Shown piece after piece: positions 42,502-52,252 of a DNA stretch of 64,000 bases (the stretch's first letter is position 1; every line of letters starts with the position of its first letter). The position numbers and the translations under genes are program-made. Location: positions 1-64,000 of the forward strand of contig NZ_WPNZ01000001.1 in the NCBI RefSeq assembly GCF_009755605.1, read 5' to 3'. This stretch comes from Streptomyces typhae. Lineage in GTDB: Bacteria; Actinomycetota; Actinomycetes; Streptomycetales; Streptomycetaceae. Under the pieces are notes generated by a model. That model was given only the letters and a program-made list of their open reading frames with translations. It did not search any database and had not been told where the DNA came from.

Positions 42502-42556
42502 GGGTGGTTTGTGCCCACCCGTTCCGCCCTGCGGAACGCCTGCCCACAAACCACCC
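42502..42556. repeat. Compound palindromic element (possible dispersed repeat)
   Basis: An outer stem GGGTGGTTTGTG (42502-42513) pairs with CACAAACCACCC (42545-42556), and inside it CGTTCCGC (42520-42527)-CCT-GCGGAACG (42531-42538) forms a second stem. The nested form is unlike the simple terminators nearby. It lies between nagB and the GH3 gene (convergent), and resembles dispersed intergenic elements that I recall from Streptomyces genomes. Confidence 0.7.
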
Positions 42557-42642
42557 GGCAGCCTCCAGCACACCCCGGCCGGGTCATGCCCGGAAACCGA
42601 CAGGCGCGCGCAAGGGGATCGACGCGCCCCCGGTGGGTTACC

Positions 42643-44136
42643 TCATGCGCCTGTGAGGATCTCCGCCGCTGCCTCCCCGCACACCCGGGCCGCGCCGTGG
42701 GTGGCGATGTGGAGGGCGCCGGTGGGCTTGGACTGGGGGACGCCCATTTCGATGACGACGGTGTCGGGGCGGGCGGCGAGGAGGTGGTCGACGGCGGCGG
42801 CCATCCACGGGTGGCGGTGGGCGTCGCGGACGACGGCGACGACGCGCCGGTCCCCCGCCGCCGCCAGCGCCTCGGCGCCCGCGCGGTCGCCGGTGAAGGA
42901 GCCGGTCTCGGTGCCGGGAAGGCGGCGGGACAGCTCGGCGGCCACGCCCCAGGGGGTCTCGTCGCCGACGGCGATGTTGGCGACGGGGGTGAAGGCGGCG
43001 ACGTACGGGGCACCGGTGAGGGGGCCCGCGTAGGTCTCGGTGTGGGTGACCGTCAGGGCGCGGCGGGCCGCGCGCAGGCCGACCTCGGCGTCGGGGGTGA
43101 CGGCGGGGCCCGCCGCGCGGGTGGCGGCGGACCAGTCGGCGAGGGCGCGCACCCGGGCGGCCGCGTCCGCGAGGCGCTCCTCGGGCAGGTCGCCCGAGCG
43201 GACCGCGGCGACGAGGGCGTCGCGCAGCCGCAGGACGGTGAGTTCGTCGTGCAGGCCGCCGCCGACGCAGATCGCGTCGCAGCCCGCGGCGACGGCGAGG
43301 ACGGTGCCGCGCTCGATGCCGTAGGCCCCGGAGATCGCGCGCATCTCGATGCCGTCGGTGACGATCAGGCCGTCGAAGCCCAGTTCGCCGCGGAGCAGGT
43401 CGGTGAGGACCTGCCGGGACAGGGTGCCCGGCAGGTCCGGGTCGAGGGCCGGGACGCTGATGTGGGCGCTCATCACGGCGCGGGTCCCGGCGGCGATCGC
43501 GGCCCGGAACGGGACGAGTTCGCGGGCGTTCAGGAGGTCCGCCTCGGCGTCGATGTGCGGCACCGCGTGGTGCGAGTCGACCGCGGTGTCGCCGTGGCCG
43601 GGGAAGTGCTTGGCGCAGGCGGCGACGCCCGCGGACTGCATGCCCTCGATGTAGGCGGCGGTGTGCCGGGCGACCAGGGCGGGGTCGGCGCCGAAGGAGC
43701 GTACGCCGATGACGGGGTTGCCGGGGTCGGAGTTGACGTCGGCGGACGGCGCCCAGTTGAAGGTGACGCCGCAGTCCGCGAGACGGCGGCCGAGTTCGGC
43801 GGCGACGCCCCGGGTCAGGTCCGTGTCGTCCACGGCGCCGAGCGCGTGGTTGCCGGGGAAGGAGGAGCCGGTGCGCACCTCCAGGCGGGTGACGTCACCG
43901 CTCTCCTCGTCGATGGCGACCACGATGTCCTCGCGCTCGGCCCGCAGCTGGGCGGTGAGCGCGGCGACCTGCTCGGGGGTCTGGATGTTGCGGCCGAACA
44001 GGCCGACGGAGGCGAGGCCCTCGCCGATGCGGCGCAGCAGCCAGTCGGGGGCGGTGGTGCCGCCGAAGCCGGGCTGGAGCACGGTCAGGGCGTCGCGGGT
44101 GAGGGCGTCGGGGGCGCCCGCGGAAGTGGAAGTCAT
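42643..44136 (-). CDS. dasD: GH3-family beta-N-acetylhexosaminidase (NagZ/DasD type)
   Basis: A 497-residue glycoside hydrolase family 3 N-terminal (TIM-barrel) enzyme. The NagZ catalytic loop KHFPGHGDTAVDSH is intact (the His and Asp act as acid/base), and the nucleophile Asp is in LIVTDGIEMRAI. No signal peptide is present, so it acts in the cytoplasm on imported N-acetylglucosamine oligomers or muropeptides. The C-terminal ~130 residues form an extra alpha/beta domain (VAAFTPVANIAVGDE). It starts only 6 bases after the dasC stop, so it is the last gene of the dasBC operon. The gene name is by analogy with S. coelicolor. Confidence 0.9.
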   Translation of the reverse strand: MTSTSAGAPDALTRDALTVLQPGFGGTTAPDWLLRRIGEGLASVGLFGRNIQTPEQVAALTAQLRAEREDIVVAIDEESGDVTRLEVRTGSSFPGNHALGAVDDTDLTRGVAAELGRRLADCGVTFNWAPSADVNSDPGNPVIGVRSFGADPALVARHTAAYIEGMQSAGVAACAKHFPGHGDTAVDSHHAVPHIDAEADLLNARELVPFRAAIAAGTRAVMSAHISVPALDPDLPGTLSRQVLTDLLRGELGFDGLIVTDGIEMRAISGAYGIERGTVLAVAAGCDAICVGGGLHDELTVLRLRDALVAAVRSGDLPEERLADAAARVRALADWSAATRAAGPAVTPDAEVGLRAARRALTVTHTETYAGPLTGAPYVAAFTPVANIAVGDETPWGVAAELSRRLPGTETGSFTGDRAGAEALAAAGDRRVVAVVRDAHRHPWMAAAVDHLLAARPDTVVIEMGVPQSKPTGALHIATHGAARVCGEAAAEILTGA

Positions 44137-44142
44137 GGTGCT

Positions 44143-44973
44143 TTAGCCCTTCACGGCGCCGTCGGTCAGGCCGGCCACGGCCCTGCGCTGGAGGAAGACG
44201 AAGAGGATCAGGATCGGGATGGCGAACAGCGAGGCCGCGGCCATGGTGGCGCCCCAGTCGTCGCCGAACGCGGTCTGGAAGCTGGACAGCCACACCGGCA
44301 GGGTCTTGGCCTCGGCTTCCTTGTTGAGCACGAGGACCAGCGGGAACTCGTTCCAGGCGGTGATGAAGCCGAAGAGCGACGTCGACATCAGGCCCGGCGC
44401 GAGCAGCGGCAGGATCACCCGGCGGAAGGCCTGCATCCGGGTGCAGCCGTCGACCATGGCGGACTCCTCCAGCTCCCTCGGCACGGCGGCGACGAAGCCG
44501 CGCAGCGTGAGGAGCGTGAAGGGCAGGATCATCACCATGTAGAAGAGGGTCAGCGGGATCAGGCTGTTCAGCATGTCCGCGTCGCGCACGATGATGTAGA
44601 TCGCGATGACCATGACTTCCCACGGCGCCATCTGCGCCAGCATGAAGCCGATGATGAAGCCGCGGCGGCCCTTGAAGCGCATCCGGGCGAGGGCGAACGC
44701 CGCGGTCACGCCGATGATGAGGGAGAACAGGACCGCGAGGATCGTCACGGTCAGGGAGTTGCCGACCATGGTCCAGAAGTGGTCGGCGTCCATCGCCTTC
44801 TTGAAGTGCTCAAGCGTGGCGTCGGTCGGGAACCAGACCGGGTCCTCGGCGATGATGTCGCCGGTCGGCTTGAAGGCCGTCGCGAACATCCAGTACACGG
44901 GGAAGACGCAGAAGACGAAGAGTACGACGGCGACCAGGTTGGGCCAGAGGCGGCCCATCAGCGAGCGCTTCAC
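44143..44973 (-). CDS. dasC: N-acetylglucosamine/chitobiose ABC transporter permease
   Basis: A 276-residue carbohydrate permease of the MalG class, with six membrane segments. The EAA motif is EESAMVDGCTRMQAFRRVILPLLAPGL. The GTG start overlaps the dasB stop by four bases (GTGA), so they are coupled. It forms the membrane channel with DasB. The ATPase is not encoded here; in S. coelicolor MsiK supplies it to several sugar transporters. Confidence 0.93.
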   Translation of the reverse strand: MKRSLMGRLWPNLVAVVLFVFCVFPVYWMFATAFKPTGDIIAEDPVWFPTDATLEHFKKAMDADHFWTMVGNSLTVTILAVLFSLIIGVTAAFALARMRFKGRRGFIIGFMLAQMAPWEVMVIAIYIIVRDADMLNSLIPLTLFYMVMILPFTLLTLRGFVAAVPRELEESAMVDGCTRMQAFRRVILPLLAPGLMSTSLFGFITAWNEFPLVLVLNKEAEAKTLPVWLSSFQTAFGDDWGATMAAASLFAIPILILFVFLQRRAVAGLTDGAVKG

Positions 44974-45959
44974 AGCTCGTCCTCCTCTTGCTTGAGCACG
45001 ATCCGCAGGTAGAACGAGGTGATGGCCAGCAGGATGACGATGGTGAGCAGCGCGATCGCGGCACCCATGCCGAAGTGCTGGTTGCCCATGCCCTCGATGT
45101 AGGCGTAGACGGGAAGGATCTCGGTGAGGCGGTCGGGGCCGCCCTCGTTGATCGTGAAGACCTGTACGAACGCCTTGAAGACCCAGATGATCTCCAGGAA
45201 CGTCGTGGCGTAGAGGAAGGGCCGCAGATACGGCAGCGTCACCTGGGTGAACTGCTTCCAGGCCCCGGCGCCGTCGAGGGACGCGGCCTCGTACAGCTCC
45301 TTGGGGATGGTGGTCGTGGCGGCGTACAGGTTGATCGCCACGAAGGGGATGGACATCCAGACGATGAGCAGCAGGACCACGAAGAAGGTCGAGTACTGCG
45401 TGGCCAGCCAGTCGTGGTCGGCCATCGACTCGAAGCCGATCTTGGCGAGCACCCAGTTCACGACGCCGAAGCGCTGCGCGAACAGCCACTGGTAGACCGT
45501 GCTCGCCGCGACGACGGGCATCGCCCAGGCGAGGACGAGGCCGACCAGGAGGAAGGTGCGCATCTTGCGGCCGAGGCGTGCGAGGAGCAGTCCGACCAGG
45601 GTGCCGATGGCCATGATCAGCACGACGTTGAGGGCGGTGAAGGCGACCGAGCGGCCGGTGACCCGCCAGAAGTCCTCGCCGGTGAGGACCTCCTTGTAGT
45701 TGTCGAATCCGTTCCACTCCGTGAGGTGCAGAATGAACTGCCTCATGTTGAGGTTCTGGAACGACAGGATCCCGTTGTTGACCAGTGGCCAGCCGAGCAG
45801 CAGCAGGGTGACGATGATCGCGGGGGCAAGAAGCAGATAGGGCGTGAGGCCGGCGAGACGTTCCGAGGCCTTGCGCGGCCCCTTTGGTCGTGGCCCGCCG
45901 TCCAGTGTCTGCACCTCCGTCGGGCCGGAGGGCGGCCGTTCGGTCTTCTGCACGGTCAT
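44970..45959 (-). CDS. dasB: N-acetylglucosamine/chitobiose ABC transporter permease
   Basis: A 329-residue permease of the MalF class. The N-terminal ~30 residues (MTVQKTERPPSGPTEVQT) are cytoplasmic, then six membrane segments follow. The EAA motif reads YEAASLDGAGAWKQFTQVTLPYLRPFL. ATG 45959 is favoured, with AAAGAG nine bases upstream; ATG 45968 (MASMTV) is the alternative. The frame is open far upstream, but that part is repeat DNA. It is separated from dasA by a 756-base spacer with a strong hairpin and many repeats. Confidence 0.92.
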   Translation of the reverse strand: MTVQKTERPPSGPTEVQTLDGGPRPKGPRKASERLAGLTPYLLLAPAIIVTLLLLGWPLVNNGILSFQNLNMRQFILHLTEWNGFDNYKEVLTGEDFWRVTGRSVAFTALNVVLIMAIGTLVGLLLARLGRKMRTFLLVGLVLAWAMPVVAASTVYQWLFAQRFGVVNWVLAKIGFESMADHDWLATQYSTFFVVLLLIVWMSIPFVAINLYAATTTIPKELYEAASLDGAGAWKQFTQVTLPYLRPFLYATTFLEIIWVFKAFVQVFTINEGGPDRLTEILPVYAYIEGMGNQHFGMGAAIALLTIVILLAITSFYLRIVLKQEEDEL

Positions 45960-46109
45960 GCTCGCCATCTCTTTCGTGGGCAACGCGAAGCGCCTGGGGC
46001 GGCGCGGGGGCACCTGCGGCAGCGCGGGGGCGCTGTCACCGGCGCGGTGGGCGCCGGTGACAGCGCCGGGAACGCGGGGTTGCGCCGGGGGCGGCGCGAA
46101 GAACACGGG

Positions 46110-46640
46110 GTGCGCCGGGTGGCGCGTGGAACAGTTGCGCCCGGAGGCGCGGGGCCAGACTGCGCCGGGTGGCGCGCGGAACCGGATCGCGCCGGGTGGC
46201 GCGGCGGAACCGGATTGCGTTGGGTGGTGCGTGGTTCCGTCGCGCCGGGTGGTGCGACGGAACCGGATCGCGCCGGACAGCGCGTGGAACCGGATCACGC
46301 CAGGTGGTGCGACGGAACCAGATTGCGTTGGGTAGTGCGTGGAACCAATTCGCGCCGAGTGGTGCGACGGAACCAGATCGCGCCGGACAGCGCGTGGAAC
46401 CGGATCACGCCAGGTGGTGCGACGGAACCAGATCGTGCTAGGTGGTGCGACGGAACCGAATCGCGCCGGACAGCGCGTGGAACCGGAACGTGCCAGGTGG
46501 CGCGGTGGAACCAGGTGGTGTCGGGGTGGCGCGAGGGGCCGGGTTGCGTCGGAGCGGCGCGGGATCGCGGGGCTCGCGCCGAAGGGCGCGGGACACGCGG
46601 GCTCACGCAGCAGCGGCGCGGGACACGCATGGGTACGCCG
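46110..46640. repeat. Repeat-filled spacer between dasA and dasB
   Basis: About fifteen imperfect units of 26-31 bases, each with a core such as GTGCGACGGAACCGGATCGC or GCGCGTGGAACCGGATC. They occupy most of the 756-base gap between dasA and dasB. No gene is seen. Adjacent (46520-46640) are units of another type rich in GCGCGGGACACGCG. Confidence 0.85.
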
Positions 46641-46675
46641 GGGGCGGCGGGGTCGGTTCACCCGCCGCCCCCGGC
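46637..46675 (-). terminator. Strong hairpin just after dasA (attenuator between dasA and dasBC)
   Basis: GCCGGGGGCGGCGGG (46637-46651), loop of 9, CCCGCCGCCCCCGGC (46661-46675): perfect 15-bp stem, followed by a second partial copy. It is 41 bases after the dasA stop and would keep dasA mRNA more abundant than dasBC. Confidence 0.85.
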
Positions 46676-46715
46676 GGGGTCGGTTCACCCGCCGCCCCCG
46701 GCGGGGTCTGCGTTG

Positions 46716-47990
46716 TTACTGCTTCTGCGACAGGCGCTTGTTGAGCTCGCCCTCGACCTGCTTGGCGGCGGACTCGGGGGACTTACCGTTGAGCACCGCG
46801 GTCATGTAGTTCTTGAGCGGGTTCGGCGGGTTCTCGACCGCGCCCCACTCCGGGATCAGCGGGGTGGTGCCACCGCCGGCGGCGGCGGGGGCGGCGGCCT
46901 CGGCGGCCGCGTTGCCCTTGAGGTTGGACTCCAGGGCCTTCTTGTTCGGGATCACGCCGCCTTCCTTGGCGAGCTGGCCCTCGAACTTGTCGGACAGCGC
47001 GATCTTGAGGAACTCCTTGGCGAGCTCCTGCTTCTTGCTGGTCGCGGCGATCGCGAGGTTGGAGCCGCCGAGGAAGACGCCCTCGGGCTTGTCCGCGGTG
47101 GCGCCGGGGATCGTGAAGAAGCCGATGTCCTTCTCGATCTTCGGGTTGGCCTTGATGGCGGTGGGCGCTTCCCAGCTCATGCCGATGAAGGCGCCGGTCT
47201 TGCCCTTGGCGAAGACCTCGGCCTGCTGCGGGGTGGCCTCGTCCTTGTTCTTCGGAGCCTTGGAGAGGTCCGCGAACTGCTTGTAGGTCTTCATCGCCGC
47301 GGCGACCTTGGGGTCGTCGAGGTTGGAGACGTACTTGTCGCCGTCCTTCTTGACCAGCTCGGCGCCCTCACCGATGGTCAGGCCGACGAAGTGGTACCAG
47401 TTCTGGCCGGGCAGGTAGATCGGCTCGGCGTCGGTCTTCTCGCCGATCTGCTTGAGGTCCTTGAGGAACTCGGCGCGGGTCTTCGGAAGCTCCTTGATGC
47501 CGGCGTCGGCCCAGATCTTCTTGTTGTAGACCACGACTCGGTTGAGCACGAACCACGGGGCGGCGTACTGCTTGCCGTCGGTCACCGAGGCCTTGTTCAT
47601 GGACTCGGTCCAGTCGGCGCCGATGGTCTCCTTGAGATCACCGAGCTCGGCGAGGCCGCCAGTCTTGGCGTACGCGGCGGTCTGCGTGTTGCCGATCTCG
47701 AAGACGTCCGGCGGGTTCTCCTCGGAGAGGGCGGTGGTCAGCTTCTGCTGAATACCGTTCCACTGCTGGACCTCGAACTTCAGCTTCGCGCCGGTCTTCT
47801 TCTCGAAGGCCGCCGTGACGTCCTTCTGCCACTGGTCCGGCGTCGAGCCGTCCATGGCCCAGAGCGTCAGCGTCTCGCCCTTGAAGCCGTCCGCCCCGGA
47901 CTTCTTGTCGTCCTTGTCGTCGCCGCCACACGCCGCAACCGAGACCAACATGCCCGCGACACCGATAGCCGCTATGAGCTTGCGCTTCAC
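46716..47990 (-). CDS. dasA: N-acetylglucosamine/chitobiose ABC transporter, sugar-binding lipoprotein
   Basis: A 424-residue lipoprotein. The signal peptide VKRKLIAAIGVAGMLVSVAAC has the lipobox VAAC with Cys21. The mature part is a SBP_bac_1-type fold (FEVQQWNGIQQKLTTALSEE, ENPPDVFEIGNTQTAAYAKT). GTG 47990 is preferred: AAGGAGG is then six bases upstream, whereas ATG 47996 overlaps it. In S. coelicolor DasA binds chitobiose and affects development. Two dre-like palindromes lie upstream, so DasR controls it. Confidence 0.95.
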   Translation of the reverse strand: MKRKLIAAIGVAGMLVSVAACGGDDKDDKKSGADGFKGETLTLWAMDGSTPDQWQKDVTAAFEKKTGAKLKFEVQQWNGIQQKLTTALSEENPPDVFEIGNTQTAAYAKTGGLAELGDLKETIGADWTESMNKASVTDGKQYAAPWFVLNRVVVYNKKIWADAGIKELPKTRAEFLKDLKQIGEKTDAEPIYLPGQNWYHFVGLTIGEGAELVKKDGDKYVSNLDDPKVAAAMKTYKQFADLSKAPKNKDEATPQQAEVFAKGKTGAFIGMSWEAPTAIKANPKIEKDIGFFTIPGATADKPEGVFLGGSNLAIAATSKKQELAKEFLKIALSDKFEGQLAKEGGVIPNKKALESNLKGNAAAEAAAPAAAGGGTTPLIPEWGAVENPPNPLKNYMTAVLNGKSPESAAKQVEGELNKRLSQKQ

Positions 47991-48090
47991 AGTCATCCTC
48001 CTTTGGATGCCAGCCAACCCCCCACCCGCAGCGACCAGAGGACCGAAAGAGGACCGAAAGACTGCCCGTGGGACTGGACCTGGTCTTTAA

Positions 48091-48102
48091 TGGTGTAGAC
48101 CA
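48091..48102. promoter_or_regulatory. dre site 1 before dasA
   Basis: TGGTGTAGACCA, a dre core with one change from TGGTCTAGACCA, about 100 bases upstream of the dasA start. A half-site TGGTCT is at 48081. Confidence 0.8.
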
Positions 48103-48114
48103 GTACGGGGAGCT

Positions 48115-48126
48115 TGGCCTAGACCT
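48115..48126. promoter_or_regulatory. dre-like site 2 before dasA
   Basis: TGGCCTAGACCT (48115-48126) is a degenerate dre with CTAGA in the centre, 24 bases from site 1. Two sites before dasA are also known in S. coelicolor. The gap 48127-48330 towards dasR has no other clear element. Confidence 0.65.
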
Positions 48127-48186
48127 TTATAGGTGTCAAGGGTGTATAAGAAGGGCAGTCACGTCCGTTATCGGACCGACACCTGA

Positions 48187-49213
<1,027 letters not shown>

Positions 49214-49215
<2 letters not shown>

Positions 49216-49309
49216 CCCGCACGGACCGCGACCCCCACCGGCCGTGACCCGCACGGACCGCGACCCGCACCGGCCGCGACCCGCACCGGCCGCGACCCGC
49301 ACGGACCGC
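49214..49309. repeat. 16-bp tandem repeat overlapping the dasR stop
   Basis: Six copies of a 16-bp unit (GACCCGCACGGACCGC or GACCCGCACCGGCCGC) from 49214 to 49309. The first copy begins with the last two bases (GA) of the dasR TGA stop. The gap 49216-49443 has no gene. Confidence 0.9.
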
Positions 49310-49443
49310 GCTGCCGCTCCGGGCCGCCCCGCCGCCTCCGCGCCGCCCGTACGAGGGAGGTCCCTCCCGCCCCATGGCGCGGATCACGTTCCTGCCCTAC
49401 CGTCCTCCCGTCACCGCATGACACGTGAACGGGAGGACGGCCC

Positions 49444-51576
49444 GTGCGCACAGCGAACCCCAAGAGCATTGCCCTCTGGACAGTCGTCGGCCTGGTGGGC
49501 GCAGCGGGCTGGACCGTACTCGCGCTCTCCCGCGACGAGGAGGTGTCCGCCGCCTGGATGGTGGCCGCCGCCCTCGGCTCGTACGCCATCGCCTACCGCT
49601 TCTACGCCAAGTTCATCGCGTACAAGGTCCTCAAGGTCGACAAACGCCGGGCCACCCCCGCCGAGCGGCTCGACAACGGGATCGACTACCACCCCACCGA
49701 CCGGCGGGTGCTGCTCGGCCACCACTTCGCCGCGATCGCCGGGGCGGGACCGCTGGTCGGGCCCGTGCTCGCCGCGCAGATGGGCTATCTGCCCGGCACC
49801 ATCTGGATCATCGCGGGCGTGATCTTCGCGGGTGCCGTGCAGGACATGGTGGTCCTGTTCTTCTCCACCCGGCGCGACGGCAGGTCGCTCGGGCAGATGG
49901 CGCGGGACGAGATCGGGCCCTTCGGCGGTGCCGCGGCGCTGCTCGCCGCCTTCGCCATCATGATCATCCTGCTCGGGGTGCTCGCCCTCGTCATCGTGAA
50001 CGCGCTCGCCGAGTCGCCGTGGGGCACCTTCTCCATCGCGATGACGGTGCCGATCGCCCTGTTCATGGGGTTCTATCTGCGGGTCCTGCGGCCGGGCCGG
50101 GTCAGCGAGGTCTCGCTCATCGGCGTCGCGCTGCTGCTCTTCGCGCTGGTCGCGGGGAGGTGGGTGGCGGAGTCCTCGTGGGCGGAGGCGTTCACGCTCG
50201 CGCCGTCGACGCTGGTGATCTGGCTGGTCGCGTACGGCTTCGTCGCCTCGATCCTGCCGGTGTGGATGCTGCTCGCGCCCCGCGACTACCTGTCCACGTT
50301 CATGAAGATCGGCACGATCGTGCTGCTCGCGCTCGGCGTCGTCGTCTCGCTGCCGACGCTGAGGATGGACCCGGTCACCGACTTCGCCTCGCGCGGTGAC
50401 GGCCCTGTCTTCGCGGGCTCGCTCTTCCCGTTCGTCTTCATCACCATCGCGTGCGGCGCGCTCTCCGGATTCCACTCGCTGATCTCCTCCGGTACGACGC
50501 CGAAGATGATCCAGAAGGAGACGCAGGTCCGGATGATCGGCTACGGCTCCATGCTGATGGAGTCCGCGGTGGCGATCATGGCTCTGGTGGCCGCGAGCAT
50601 CATCGACCCGGGCCTGTACTTCGCGATGAACGCGCCCGCAGGGGTGGTCGGCGACACCGTGCAGGAGGCGTCGCGGGCGGTCGCGGGGTTCGGATACACC
50701 ATCTCTCCCGAGGACCTGGCGCAGGCCGCCAAGAACGTAGAGGAGAGTTCGCTGCTCTCGCGCACCGGCGGCGCCCCGACCCTCGCCGTCGGGGTGTCGG
50801 AGATCTTCTCCAAGGTCACCGGGGACTCACTGCGGGCGTTCTGGTACCACTTCGCGATCATGTTCGAGGCGCTGTTCATCCTCACCGCGCTCGACGCGGG
50901 CACACGCGTGGGCCGCTTCATGCTCCAGGACATGCTCGGCAACGTCTACAAGCCCTTCAAGAACATCAGCTGGAAGCCGGGCCTGGTCCTCACCAGCGCC
51001 GCCGTCACGGGCCTGTGGGGCTACTTCCTGTGGGTCGGCGTGCACGAGCCGCTCGGCGGCATCAACCAGCTCTTCCCGATCTTCGGCATCGCCAACCAGC
51101 TGCTCGCCGCGGTCGCGCTCGCCGTCTGCACCACGCTGCTCGTGAAGTCCGGGCGCCTGAGGTGGGCCTGGATCACCGGGATCCCGCTCGCCTGGGACGC
51201 CACGGTGACGCTCACCGCGAGCTGGCAGAAGGTGTTCTCCAGCGATCCGCGGGTGGGCTTCTTCAAGCAGCGCTCGATCTACCAGGACGCCATCGACGAC
51301 GGCAAGGTCCTGCCGCCCGCCAAGTCGATGGACGACATGCACACCGTCGTCACCAACTCCACGGTCGACGGCGTGCTCTCGGCCGCCCTCGCGCTGCTCA
51401 TCGTCGTCGTCATCGTGGACGCGCTGCGCGTCTGCCTACGGCACATCCGCGACCCGCTCTCCTCGAAGCTGAGCGAGGCGCCGTTCGTGGAGTCCAGGAC
51501 GGTGGCGCCCGCGGGACTCTTCCCGACCGAGGACGAGAAGGCGGAGCTGGCCGCCGCCACGAGGGAGTCGCCATGA
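49444..51576 (+). CDS. cstA: CstA-family pyruvate/peptide transporter
   Basis: A 710-residue membrane protein with about 16 segments, of the carbon-starvation CstA/BtsT family (HHFAAIAGAGPLVGPVLAAQMGYLPGTIWI, and GTTPKMIQKET in the middle). Homologues take up pyruvate with protons, and some take up peptides. The gene is followed by its usual small partner, encoded with a four-base overlap (ATGA). GTG start with GGGAGGA eight bases upstream. The C-terminal ~90 residues are hydrophilic. Confidence 0.93.
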   Translation: MRTANPKSIALWTVVGLVGAAGWTVLALSRDEEVSAAWMVAAALGSYAIAYRFYAKFIAYKVLKVDKRRATPAERLDNGIDYHPTDRRVLLGHHFAAIAGAGPLVGPVLAAQMGYLPGTIWIIAGVIFAGAVQDMVVLFFSTRRDGRSLGQMARDEIGPFGGAAALLAAFAIMIILLGVLALVIVNALAESPWGTFSIAMTVPIALFMGFYLRVLRPGRVSEVSLIGVALLLFALVAGRWVAESSWAEAFTLAPSTLVIWLVAYGFVASILPVWMLLAPRDYLSTFMKIGTIVLLALGVVVSLPTLRMDPVTDFASRGDGPVFAGSLFPFVFITIACGALSGFHSLISSGTTPKMIQKETQVRMIGYGSMLMESAVAIMALVAASIIDPGLYFAMNAPAGVVGDTVQEASRAVAGFGYTISPEDLAQAAKNVEESSLLSRTGGAPTLAVGVSEIFSKVTGDSLRAFWYHFAIMFEALFILTALDAGTRVGRFMLQDMLGNVYKPFKNISWKPGLVLTSAAVTGLWGYFLWVGVHEPLGGINQLFPIFGIANQLLAAVALAVCTTLLVKSGRLRWAWITGIPLAWDATVTLTASWQKVFSSDPRVGFFKQRSIYQDAIDDGKVLPPAKSMDDMHTVVTNSTVDGVLSAALALLIVVVIVDALRVCLRHIRDPLSSKLSEAPFVESRTVAPAGLFPTEDEKAELAAATRESP

Positions 51577-51773
51577 TCACCGCGGTGCGGCGTGCGGGCC
51601 GCTGGGTGCGCTGGTACGTACGGGAGTTGACGGACGAGTCCGCGTACGAGCGGTACGTGGCGCACGTGCGCAAGGACCACCCGGCCGCGACGGTGCCGAG
51701 CCGCCGCGCGTTCGAGCGGATGCGGACGGACCGGCAGGAGTCGGACCCCCGCCAGGGCTTCCGCTGCTGCTGA
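51573..51773 (+). CDS. Small YbdD/YjiX-family protein
   Basis: A 66-residue protein (MITAVRRAGRWVRWYVRELT ... RQGFRCC) of the YbdD/YjiX family. The family is a common partner of CstA/BtsT transporters and is needed for their activity in E. coli. The ATG overlaps the cstA stop. The C-terminal Cys pair is a family feature. It is probably cytoplasmic or membrane-associated. Confidence 0.9.
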   Translation: MITAVRRAGRWVRWYVRELTDESAYERYVAHVRKDHPAATVPSRRAFERMRTDRQESDPRQGFRCC

Positions 51774-51824
51774 ACGCCATGTCAGGCGCCCGTGTTCGGC
51801 ACCCGGGTCCGGCACCCGGGTCCG

Positions 51825-51856
51825 GCGCGTGTCCGGCACGCGTGCCGGACACGCGC
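51825..51856 (+). terminator. Terminator after cstA-ybdD
   Basis: GCGCGTGTCCGGCACG and CGTGCCGGACACGCGC form a 32-base perfect palindrome (51825-51856), preceded by two copies of CACCCGGGTCCGG. Confidence 0.85.
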
Positions 51857-51970
51857 GTTCACACGTCGTCATCCGTCCGTTATACGGACAGGGGTTCCGC
51901 ACCGCGAGACTGATCGCTTAAATTTCCCGCACGTTAAATACGGGATAAGTGAGCGAACGGGAGCCGCGTT

Positions 51971-52252
51971 GTGTCAGATGCGCCTGAAGTGAGTCCACCG
52001 GTGGTCACGCCGGTCCGCGTGGTCATCGCCCTGTGCCTCGTCGCGCCGTTCGTGGCGATGCTCTGGGTGAGCTCCTACGCCAAGGCCGACCCGGCCTTCA
52101 TCGGCATCCCGTTCTTCTACTGGTACCAGATGCTGTGGGTCCTCATATCGACCGTGCTCACGATGATCGCGTACCAGTTGTGGCAGCGTGACCAGCGCGC
52201 CCGCAAGGCCGTCAGGAACTCCCAGGACCTCAGTGAAGGGGCGTCCCGGTGA
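51971..52252 (+). CDS. DUF3311 small membrane protein
   Basis: A 93-residue protein with two membrane segments (VRVVIALCLVAPFVAMLWV and FFYWYQMLWVLISTVLTMIAY). This matches DUF3311, the small partner gene seen ahead of MctP-type symporters. GTG start, and its stop overlaps the symporter GTG by four bases (GTGA), so the two are coupled. The segment before it (51880-51970) is A/T-richer and carries the likely promoter. Confidence 0.9.
   Translation: MSDAPEVSPPVVTPVRVVIALCLVAPFVAMLWVSSYAKADPAFIGIPFFYWYQMLWVLISTVLTMIAYQLWQRDQRARKAVRNSQDLSEGASR

Noticed and set aside
42511..45012. An 833-codon plus-strand frame over the GH3 and dasC genes
   Set aside because: Antisense artefact; Gly/Val/Asp-rich low complexity and no domain.
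44988..48098. A 1036-codon plus-strand frame over dasB and dasA
   Set aside because: Antisense to two clear transporter genes; long antisense frames are common in 70% GC DNA. No homology or ribosome site fits.
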